Shown: positions 8,537-15,491 of the stretch, in pieces
Position numbering within the stretch: the first letter of the stretch is position 1
How the letters are laid out: every line of letters begins with the position of its first letter
From: Microbispora catharanthi
GTDB lineage: Bacteria > Actinomycetota > Actinomycetes > Streptosporangiales > Streptosporangiaceae
DNA: 64,000 nt
Assembly (NCBI RefSeq): GCF_006334915.2
Contig: NZ_VDMA02000008.1
Coordinates: forward strand, 304,426-368,425
Reading direction: 5' to 3'
Notes under the pieces: generated by a model
Told to the model about the DNA's origin: nothing
Databases searched by the model: none
The model's input: only the letters and a program-made list of their open reading frames with translations
Program-made: the position numbers and the translations under genes

Positions 8537-10249
8537 TCAGGGCAAGGTGGCGAGGAAGGGCTTGACGGTCCTGGAGAAGTTCCAGTTGTTCGCGGCGTCC
8601 CAGTTGATCGACCAGGTCATCGCGCCCCGGATGTCGGGGTAGGTCCGCGAGGGGACGAACGACCCGCAGTTGGTGCGCCGCGCCAGGCAGTTGAGCGCGC
8701 TGGTGACCGTGCCGGGGGAGACGACGCCGCCGCCGGCCGCGCCGGGACCGGCCGGCAAGCCGAGCGCGACCTGGTCGGGACGCAGGCCGTTCTCCAGCTG
8801 GATGCAGGCCAGCGCGGTCATGAAGTCCACCGACCCCTGGCCGTAGACCTTCTGGTCGCAGCCGAGCATCGCCCCGGAGTTGTAGTACTGCATGTCGACG
8901 ACGGTGAGGATGTCCTTGACGCTCAGCGCGAGCTTGAAGTACTCCATGCCGGTCGACTGCATGTCGATGGTCTGCGGGGCCATCATGATGATCAGCCCGG
9001 AGCCCGCCTTCGTCCGCAGCTCGCGCAGCGCCTGGGCCATGTAGGTGGCGTTGAGGCCGTTCTCCAGGTCGATGTCGACGCCGTCGAACCCGTAGGTCTG
9101 CATGATCGAGTAGACCGAGTTCGCGAACGCCGTCGCCGCTCCGGAACTCGCCACCTGCACGTGGCCCGCCTCGCCGCCGACGCTGAGGATGACCTTCTGA
9201 CCGCGCTGCCTGAGCGCCTGCACGTCGGCCTTGAACTGGGCCTCGGTGTATCCGCCGAGGGCGGTGGACAGACCGGGGTCGAGGGCGAACGTCACCTGCC
9301 CCGGCGTGGTGGTCGCCTCTCCGAACGCGATCGCGACCACGTCGTAGTCCTGCGGCACCTGCGACAGCTTGAGCTCGACGGCGGGGTTGACGAAGTTGTG
9401 CCAGTAGCCGGTGAGGATGTGCTTGGGCAGCCCTCCGCCGGAGGAGCATCCGGTGGTCGTGCCGGTGACGGCGGCGCTCGCCGCGGACTCGCCGGCGGAG
9501 TTGTACGCCCTGACGGTGTAGGCGTGGGTGGTGCAGGCGCCGAGCGACCCGATCGTCGCGGTGGTGCCGGTGACCTGGGCCCGCTGGGTCGTGCCCTCGT
9601 AGACGCGGTAGCCGGTCACGGTGCCGCTTGAGGCGGCCCACGACAGCGAGATCGACGTGTCGGTGCTGCCGGCTACCATGGGGGCGCCCGGCTGCCCCGG
9701 CGTGCCGGTGCCCGCGCCGGTCGTGGCCGAGACGGCGGTGCTCGCCGCCGACACGTTGCCCGCCGCGTCCCGCGCCCTGACCGTGTAGCTGTACGTGGTG
9801 CCCGAGGCCAGGCCGCCGTCGGTGTACGTCGTCCCCGTCACGGTGGTGACGAGCTGCGAGCCGCGGTAGACCTGGTAGCCGGTCACGCCGACGTCGTCGG
9901 TGGAGGCGTTCCACGCGAGCGACACGCCGCTCGACGTGGTGCCCGTCACCCGCAGGCCGGCCGGGACGCTGGGGGCCGTCGTGTCGCCGCCCCCGCTCCC
10001 GAGCGCCTTCCACAGCGCGGGGACGTTGGGCGGCTCCCAGCCCGTCAGCGACGTGTGCGCCTGGATGCACTCGTAGTCGGCGCCGTTGTAGGTCACCCGC
10101 GTGCCCGTGGCGTAATAGGTGTTGGGCGCCCAGGCCGCGTACGCGAGCACGGCGCTGGACGCCGCCGACGCGGGGGCGGGGCCTGCCCCGACCCCTGCAA
10201 GACAGAGGCCCGACGCGAGCAACAACGCGCTGAGCAGCCGTTTCTTCAT
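8537..10249 (-). CDS. Secreted GH18 chitinase with CBM5/12 and two FnIII domains
   Basis: Extracellular chitinase of 570 aa. Residues 1-30 are a signal peptide. A CBM5/12 chitin-binding module spans about 36-83 (AAWAPNTYYATGTRV, WEPPNVPALWKAL). Two fibronectin III domains lie at about 90-178 and 186-267, and the GH18 barrel at about 274-570. The GH18 catalytic motif FDGVDIDLE places the proton donor at Glu396; the SVGGE and MQYYN motifs are also present. The ATG at 10249 is chosen for its signal peptide and the upstream AAGGA; a longer in-frame extension lacks both. It cleaves chitin outside the cell. The palindrome at 10335-10351 lies 86 bp upstream and probably controls it. Confidence 0.93.
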   Translation of the reverse strand: MKKRLLSALLLASGLCLAGVGAGPAPASAASSAVLAYAAWAPNTYYATGTRVTYNGADYECIQAHTSLTGWEPPNVPALWKALGSGGGDTTAPSVPAGLRVTGTTSSGVSLAWNASTDDVGVTGYQVYRGSQLVTTVTGTTYTDGGLASGTTYSYTVRARDAAGNVSAASTAVSATTGAGTGTPGQPGAPMVAGSTDTSISLSWAASSGTVTGYRVYEGTTQRAQVTGTTATIGSLGACTTHAYTVRAYNSAGESAASAAVTGTTTGCSSGGGLPKHILTGYWHNFVNPAVELKLSQVPQDYDVVAIAFGEATTTPGQVTFALDPGLSTALGGYTEAQFKADVQALRQRGQKVILSVGGEAGHVQVASSGAATAFANSVYSIMQTYGFDGVDIDLENGLNATYMAQALRELRTKAGSGLIIMMAPQTIDMQSTGMEYFKLALSVKDILTVVDMQYYNSGAMLGCDQKVYGQGSVDFMTALACIQLENGLRPDQVALGLPAGPGAAGGGVVSPGTVTSALNCLARRTNCGSFVPSRTYPDIRGAMTWSINWDAANNWNFSRTVKPFLATLP

Positions 10250-10334
10250 CAATGCCGTCCTTCCGGGGGTGCCGATCGGCGTCCGCGAGGAGGCGTCGGG
10301 TGACACGACGACCGGTCGCGTGGCCTTCCTTTCC

Positions 10335-10351
10335 TTAGGAAAGTTTCCTAA
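10335..10351. promoter_or_regulatory. 17-bp palindromic operator upstream of the chitinase gene
   Basis: TTAGGAAAGTTTCCTAA is a perfect inverted repeat with 8-bp arms around a central G. It is AT-rich in a GC-rich context, 86 bp before the chitinase start and 126 bp before the divergent ATPase gene. The form suits a repressor of polysaccharide-degrading genes, possibly ROK-type, which is inference. It does not look like the DasR box usual at Streptomyces chitinase genes. Confidence 0.6.
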
Positions 10352-10435
10352 TAGTTTTGGCGTGAGCGTAGCCCCGGAAAGACGGCCGTACAAGACCTGA
10401 AAGCGGCAGGGTGAGCGAGCAAATGATAGCTGCAA

Positions 10436-10441
10436 CTATGA
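10436..10441 (+). promoter_or_regulatory. Candidate -10 box (TATGAT) of the ATPase gene
   Basis: TATGAT lies in a short AT-rich stretch with two ATGATAG repeats, about 40 bp before the preferred TTG start. No convincing -35 box is seen. Confidence 0.35.
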
Positions 10442-10476
10442 TAGGTGGAGCTATTACCTCGTGTAAGGAGCAGCCG

Positions 10477-11946
10477 TTGCTGGAGAAGCCGGAACGCTTG
10501 TTCGGCCGGGACACCGAGTGGGAGAACCTCGCCGACTTCGTCGGGTCCCCCATGTCCGGGGCGACGCTCGGGCTGGTCTACGGCCGCCGCCGTCAGGGCA
10601 AGACCCTCATGCTCGAACTGTTGGCCCAGCAGACCGGCGGGTTCCTGTTCGGCGCGACACAGCAGACCGAGACGCAGAACCTCACCGACCTCGGGGCGGC
10701 CTATGCCGCTCATCGTGGACTGCGTCAGCCCGTCGCCTTCCGTACGTGGCGTGAAGCCATCGACGAGTTGCTCCGGCTCGGGGAGGACCAGGCCACCCCC
10801 CTGATCATCGATGAGTTCCCCTATCTCGTCTCGGCGACGCCCGCGCTGCCCTCCTACCTCCAGCAGGCCCTCAGCCCGTTGAGCTACGCGAAGCAACACA
10901 CCCGGGCCCGGATGATCCTGTGTGGCAGCGCGTTGACGACTATGGCACAGTTGCTCTCCGGTGGTGCGCCCCTGCGTGGCCGTGCCGGTATGGAGCTGGT
11001 GGTCCGCCCGTTCAGGTTCCGTGAGGCCGCGGCGTTCTGGGGGGTCGATCACAATCCGGAGCTGGCGTTCCGGCTGCACGCCCTGCTCGGTGGAACCCCT
11101 GCCTATCTGGAGATGAGCGGGGGATCGGGGCCCGCCGGAGTCCCCGAGTTCGACCGCTGGGTTCAGCGGCGCCTGCTGAACCCGGCCTCCGCGATGTTCC
11201 GCGAAGGCGGCCTGCTGCTCCGGGAGGAGCCCTCAATCGCCGATCCGACCTCGTACTCGGCCACGTTGAGCGCGATCAGCGCCGGCAACCGTCGGCGCTC
11301 GGAGATAGCGGCGGCGCTGGGGCGCCCCAGCAGTGCCCTCGCCCATCTGCTGGGCGGCCTCGAGGACATCGGACTGATCGAGCACATCGACGACGCCCTG
11401 CGGGGTAAGCGCAGCGTTTACCGCATCGCCGAGCCCGTCGTGCGGTTGCACCAGCTCGTCATCCAACGCCACGAGGCCGAGCTGGTCGCCGGGCGTGCCG
11501 AGCGTGTCTGGAAGACCAACGCGGACACCGTCGCCTCGCAGATCTACGGCGCGCACTTCGAGGACCTCGCGCGGCAGTGGTGCTTCGAGCACGCCTCACC
11601 GGACACGCTCGGCGGGGTCGCGAGCGCGGTGCGTCCGACGGAACTGCCGTGCCGGGAGCACCGCCGGGGGCACGAGCTCGACGTCGTCGTCATGGAGTCC
11701 GCCTCGTTCGCCGCCGACCGGATCACCGCGATCGGCGAGGCCAAGAGCACCGAGGCCCCTGTCGACGTCCCTCAGCTGGAACGCCTGGAGCACCTGCGCG
11801 GGCTGCTGCCCGCCGGCAAGGTCGGCGCCCTGCCCAAGTTGCTCCTGTTCGCGCGCTCGGGGTTCTCCCGCGCGCTGGTCCGCCTCGCCGACAGACGGCC
11901 CGACGTGGAACTCGTCGACCTGGGCCGTCTGTACGGCGGAGCGTGA
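10477..11946 (+). CDS. Archaeal-type AAA ATPase with C-terminal DUF234/nuclease-like domain
   Basis: A 489-aa P-loop protein. Walker A GRRRQGKT is at 36-43, Walker B LIIDEFPYL has Asp112-Glu113, and a winged-helix region sits near 255-330. The C-terminal part carries ELD (400-402) and GEAK (420-423), spaced like a PD-(D/E)xK nuclease site. This is the ATPase-DUF234 arrangement found in archaea and actinobacteria, whose role is not established. I prefer the TTG at 10477 because AAGGAG lies six bases upstream; an in-frame ATG at 10411 has no ribosome site and would cover the promoter-like TATGAT. No partner gene is adjacent. Confidence 0.8.
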   Translation: MLEKPERLFGRDTEWENLADFVGSPMSGATLGLVYGRRRQGKTLMLELLAQQTGGFLFGATQQTETQNLTDLGAAYAAHRGLRQPVAFRTWREAIDELLRLGEDQATPLIIDEFPYLVSATPALPSYLQQALSPLSYAKQHTRARMILCGSALTTMAQLLSGGAPLRGRAGMELVVRPFRFREAAAFWGVDHNPELAFRLHALLGGTPAYLEMSGGSGPAGVPEFDRWVQRRLLNPASAMFREGGLLLREEPSIADPTSYSATLSAISAGNRRRSEIAAALGRPSSALAHLLGGLEDIGLIEHIDDALRGKRSVYRIAEPVVRLHQLVIQRHEAELVAGRAERVWKTNADTVASQIYGAHFEDLARQWCFEHASPDTLGGVASAVRPTELPCREHRRGHELDVVVMESASFAADRITAIGEAKSTEAPVDVPQLERLEHLRGLLPAGKVGALPKLLLFARSGFSRALVRLADRRPDVELVDLGRLYGGA

Positions 11947-11956
11947 GATCCTCCGT

Positions 11957-12862
11957 CTACTTGCCGAAACCGGCGGTCAGGCCGCTGAGCAGCTGACGAC
12001 GGCCGACCGTGTAGAGGATCAGCATCGGCAGGATGGTCAGCACGACGGAGGCCAGTACGGCGGGCACGTTCACGCCGTACGGTCCGCCCTGGAACGCCGC
12101 CAGCGCCAGCGGCAGCGTGCGCTTGTCGGGGCTCTGGGTGAGGATCAGCGGCAGCAGGAACCCGTTCCAGACCTGCAGCGCGTTGTAGATCGACACCGTC
12201 ACCACGGCCGGCCGCGTGAGCGGGAAGGCCAGGCCCCACAGCGTCTTCCACTCGGTCGCGCCGTCCATCCGCATCGACTCGAACAGTTCCTTGGGCACGT
12301 CCCTGATGAAGTTGGCCAGCACCAGCACCGACAGCGGGATCGCGAAGGCGACCGACGGCAGGATCAGCGCCGTCAGCGAGTCGTAGAGCTGCAACTTGAT
12401 GATCAGCAGGTAGACCGGGATGACGGTCGCCTGCAGCGGGATGGCCAGGCCCATGAGGAACAGCGAGTTCACCCCGCGGAGGAAGCGGCTGGCGCCGGCG
12501 CTCCGGACGATCGCGTACGCCGCCATGAACGCGAACAGGACCGACGGGACGACCGTGCCGATGGCGACGAGGAGGCTGTTGAGGAAGTACAGCGGGAAGT
12601 CCAGGTCGAGCACGAGCCGGTAGTTGTCCAGCGTCGGATCGCCGGGCGGCACCAGCGGGTTGGTGATGTAGTAGTTGGACTGCGTCTTGAAGCTGGTGAT
12701 CACGATCCAGTAGATCGGAATGATCACCACCGCCAGCCACAGCCAGCCCATCAGCCCGGCCAGCCAGTTGGGGCGCTGGGAGGCCGGTTTGTGCCGGCGG
12801 CGTCCGTGCGCCCCTGGGGCCGCGGTGCGCTGGGCTGCCCTCGAGGTGTGGGTCGCGGTCAC
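11957..12862 (-). CDS. Carbohydrate ABC transporter permease, MalG type (CUT1)
   Basis: Second membrane permease of a sugar importer, 301 aa, with a basic N-terminal tail and six hydrophobic segments. The EAA loop ELFESMRMDGATEWKTLWG, followed by FPLTRP, is characteristic of MalG-like proteins. It lies 2 nt after the MalF-like gene and is last in the operon SBP - permease - permease. No ATPase gene is present, as is usual for actinobacterial CUT1 systems that share a common MsiK-type ATPase encoded elsewhere. The likely cargo is an oligosaccharide cut by the divergent GH3 enzyme. Confidence 0.92.
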   Translation of the reverse strand: MTATHTSRAAQRTAAPGAHGRRRHKPASQRPNWLAGLMGWLWLAVVIIPIYWIVITSFKTQSNYYITNPLVPPGDPTLDNYRLVLDLDFPLYFLNSLLVAIGTVVPSVLFAFMAAYAIVRSAGASRFLRGVNSLFLMGLAIPLQATVIPVYLLIIKLQLYDSLTALILPSVAFAIPLSVLVLANFIRDVPKELFESMRMDGATEWKTLWGLAFPLTRPAVVTVSIYNALQVWNGFLLPLILTQSPDKRTLPLALAAFQGGPYGVNVPAVLASVVLTILPMLILYTVGRRQLLSGLTAGFGK

Positions 12863-12864
12863 GG

Positions 12865-13791
12865 TCAGGCCCCTTCCAGCTGGCTGGCGTTGGGGTTGCG
12901 GCCGCCCAGCCGGCGCAGCAGCAGCGCCAGGGCGAGACCCACGAGAACGAGGATGACACCGATCACACAGGCCTGACCCATGAGGTTGGCCTGGATGCCG
13001 CGCTTGTACATGTCCAGGGCGAGCGCGCGGGTGGCGTCACCAGGGCCGCCCTCGGTCAGCACGAAGATCAGGTCGAAGAAGGTCAGGGAGCCGACGATCA
13101 TCAGAGTGGAGGACGTGATCGCGGTGTACTTGAGCTGGGGCAGGGTGATGTTGAAGAACATGCGGACCCGCCCCGCGCCGTCCAGCTCCGCGGCCTCGTA
13201 GAGCGAACGCGGGATCTGCCGTACGCCGCCCTGGTAGAGCAGCGCGTGGAACGGGATGAACTGCCAGGACACGATGAAGATCACGACGCCCATGGCGAGG
13301 CTGGGCGTGCCGAGCCAGTCCTGGTTGAGCAGGTCGATGTGCAGCCCCGCGCCGAGCCCGAAGTTCGGGTCGAGCAGCGCCTTGAAGGTGATCGCGATGG
13401 CCGCCGAGCTGAGCAGCAGCGGGATGAAGTACAGCACCGCGAGCAGTTCGCGGTAGCGCTGACGGCCCGCCAGGAACACGCCGATCAGGATGCTGGCCGG
13501 TGTCTGGACCGCCCAGGAGAGCGCTGTGATCAGGAACGTCACCCACAGCGCGTGCGGCAGACCGGGATCGCTGAGCACGGCCCGCCAGCTTTCGAGCCCC
13601 GTCAGCTTGATCTCGCCCAGCGTGTCCCAGGAGGTGAAGCTGAGCAGCAGGACCCCGACCAGCGGAATCAGCGCGAAGGCGGCGAAGACCACCAGCGCCG
13701 GCGTGGCCAGCCACGGCAGGATGACGCCGCCGCGCGCCTTGGGCGCGACGGCGGACGACGTCCTTCTTGCGTTGATAGCGGACATGCTCAC
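12865..13791 (-). CDS. Carbohydrate ABC transporter permease, MalF type (CUT1)
   Basis: First membrane permease of the sugar importer, 308 aa, with six hydrophobic segments. The EAA loop SLYEAAELDGAGRVRMFFN, then ITLPQLK, is near residues 195-220. The GTG at 13791 overlaps the binding-protein stop (GTGA), giving translational coupling; an ATG two codons later at 13785 is an alternative start. It pairs with the MalG-like gene 2 nt downstream to form the membrane channel. Confidence 0.92.
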   Translation of the reverse strand: MSMSAINARRTSSAVAPKARGGVILPWLATPALVVFAAFALIPLVGVLLLSFTSWDTLGEIKLTGLESWRAVLSDPGLPHALWVTFLITALSWAVQTPASILIGVFLAGRQRYRELLAVLYFIPLLLSSAAIAITFKALLDPNFGLGAGLHIDLLNQDWLGTPSLAMGVVIFIVSWQFIPFHALLYQGGVRQIPRSLYEAAELDGAGRVRMFFNITLPQLKYTAITSSTLMIVGSLTFFDLIFVLTEGGPGDATRALALDMYKRGIQANLMGQACVIGVILVLVGLALALLLRRLGGRNPNASQLEGA

Positions 13792-15152
13792 TTACCGATG
13801 ACCGCGTTCATGTTCGTGGCGAACTGCTGCGGCGTGATCGACAGCTGGAACAGCTTGGCGATGTTGTCCAGCAGCACCTCGGCCGCGGTCGGGCTGAGCG
13901 CCTGGTCCCACGACTGGGCGAACACCTTGGCGTTGCTGGCGACGCCGTAGATGAAGTTCAGGAACTCGGCGTCCTTGGAGCCGGCGAACAGCTTGTCGGA
14001 GCCCTTGACGATCGGCACGCCGCCGGTGCCGACCCAGTCCTTCTGCTCCTGGTCGTCGAGGACGCCGGTGGCGAAGAACTTCTTGGCGATCTCCTTCTGC
14101 TCGGGCGTCGCCTTGGAGGAGATCGACAGGTACTGGCCGGGGTTGCCGACGGTGTTGGTCGGGTCGCCCTTGCCGCCGTCGACCCCCGGGAAGTTCATCC
14201 AGCCGAGGCCGCCGCTGGGGACGATGTCGCCGCCCTGCGCCTGCTGGATGCCGTACGACCAGCTGCCGTGCAGCATCATCGCGGCCTTGCCGGTGTACAG
14301 CAGCGCCTGGTCGGCGTTGGAGTCGGCGGTGACCGAGGAGAAGCCCTTGATGAACGCGTTGGCCTTGATGAGCTCCTGCATCTTGGTCAGGGCCTCGATC
14401 GAGGCGGGGTTGTTCCAGGCGTCCTTCTCACCGTCGAAGACGGCCTGGAACACCTCGGGGCCGCCGATGCGGTCGAAGAGGAACTCCAGCCACATCATGT
14501 TCGTCCAGCGCGACTGGCCGGCCAGGGAGAACGGCGCGATTCCCGCCGCGTTGAACTTCTTCACCAGGTCGAGGATGTCGCCGTACGACTGCGGCGGCTG
14601 GGCGCCGACCTTCTCGAAGACCTTCTTGTTGTAGAACAGGACGATCGGCTGCACGGTCTCACACGGCATCGCGTAGATCTTGCCGTCGATCGTCGCGGCG
14701 CCGAAGGCGCCGGGGAACAGCCGGTCCTTCACGGCGGCGTTCTCGCCGAACCACGAGGTGAGGTCCTCGACCTGGCCGGCCTGCACGTAGCTGCGCAGAC
14801 CGCCGCCGCCCCAGCCCCAGATGATGGTGGGCGCCTGGTTCGCGCCGATCGCCGTCTTGATCTTCGTCTTGTACGCGTCGTTCTGGATCGTGGTGATCGC
14901 GATCTGGCCGCTGGCGTTGGCCTTGTTGAACCGCTGGACGGACGCGGTGCGGGGGGCCTCACCGGGCGGGCCCTGGAGGAACCAGTAGGTGGCCTTGCCC
15001 CCGCCGCCACCGTTGCCCCCGGCGGCGCCGCCACCCGTGCCTCCGCCGGACGGGGCGGGGCCGGACGTGCCGCAGGCCGCCAACGCGGCACCGAGGGGGA
15101 GGCCCATGGAGAGGGTGAGGAAGGTGCGGCGGGATGATGTCCTGGACTCCAC
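13788..15152 (-). CDS. Sugar ABC transporter substrate-binding lipoprotein with Tat-type signal
   Basis: Extracellular solute-binding protein family 1, 454 aa. The N-terminus has a twin-arginine motif SSRRTFL at 6-12, a hydrophobic stretch and a lipobox LAAC ending at Cys27, so it is predicted to be Tat-exported and lipid-anchored. A Gly/Ser/Pro-rich linker follows. The GTG at 15152 is preceded by GGAGAT at the right distance. The gene is first in the leftward operon; promoter TTGACA-N17-TAGATT and an operator lie just upstream. By context and by resemblance to the Streptomyces bxlEFG systems the ligand may be xylobiose or a related beta-glycoside; cellobiose is the main alternative. Confidence 0.9.
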   Translation of the reverse strand: MESRTSSRRTFLTLSMGLPLGAALAACGTSGPAPSGGGTGGGAAGGNGGGGGKATYWFLQGPPGEAPRTASVQRFNKANASGQIAITTIQNDAYKTKIKTAIGANQAPTIIWGWGGGGLRSYVQAGQVEDLTSWFGENAAVKDRLFPGAFGAATIDGKIYAMPCETVQPIVLFYNKKVFEKVGAQPPQSYGDILDLVKKFNAAGIAPFSLAGQSRWTNMMWLEFLFDRIGGPEVFQAVFDGEKDAWNNPASIEALTKMQELIKANAFIKGFSSVTADSNADQALLYTGKAAMMLHGSWSYGIQQAQGGDIVPSGGLGWMNFPGVDGGKGDPTNTVGNPGQYLSISSKATPEQKEIAKKFFATGVLDDQEQKDWVGTGGVPIVKGSDKLFAGSKDAEFLNFIYGVASNAKVFAQSWDQALSPTAAEVLLDNIAKLFQLSITPQQFATNMNAVIGK

Positions 15153-15275
15153 GCTGATCTCCGTACGTCGAACGCCGAGGCTGGCCGCGGCTCGTTGAAA
15201 AGTAACTCGGACGCGGCGGGGGCGACGTGGATCGGCACCCCGGTGCCACTGTCCACTCCTTCTTGAAGTCAGCTC

Positions 15276-15291
15276 GTTTCGAAATATTTCG
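15276..15291. promoter_or_regulatory. LacI-family operator O1
   Basis: GTTTCGAAATATTTCG, containing a perfect 14-bp palindrome at 15279-15292. It lies about 15-30 bp downstream of the start predicted for the leftward promoter, where a bound repressor would block transcription. It matches the second site (15459-15474, reverse strand) at 15 of 16 positions. Confidence 0.7.
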
Positions 15292-15312
15292 ACACAAGCC
15301 GCGTGGCACGCC

Positions 15313-15341
15313 AATCTAGATTTGCGATACCTGACTGTCAA
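15313..15341 (-). promoter_or_regulatory. Promoter of the sugar transporter operon
   Basis: On the minus strand, TTGACA (15336-15341) and TAGATT (15313-15318) are separated by exactly 17 bp, which is close to the housekeeping consensus. Transcription would start near 15306 and run into operator O1. Confidence 0.7.
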
Positions 15342-15458
15342 GAGCGCTCTCACGAGCTCTCCAGCTCAACGTGATGCGTGTGTAAAGTACCGACGAACAG
15401 GCGTCACACCTTGTGATCATGGTCGGCCGAAAATTGACGACAGAACTGACCGCGACGC

Positions 15459-15474
15459 CGAAATGTTTCGAAAC
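15459..15474. promoter_or_regulatory. LacI-family operator O2
   Basis: Read on the minus strand this is GTTTCGAAACATTTCG, one base different from O1. It contains the perfect palindrome GTTTCGAAAC. It ends 17 bp before the GH3 start and just before its GAGGAG ribosome site, so it would control the rightward GH3-LacI transcript. Confidence 0.7.
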
Positions 15475-15491
15475 TTTTTTGAGGAGAGCAG

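Noticed and set aside
10249..10435. A 62-codon N-terminal extension of the chitinase
   Set aside because: It would bury the signal peptide and cover the operator; the ATG at 10249 has a ribosome site.
11957..15152. A sugar importer damaged by loss of its ATPase gene
   Set aside because: Actinobacterial CUT1 operons normally lack an ATPase and share one encoded elsewhere, so the absence is not unusual.
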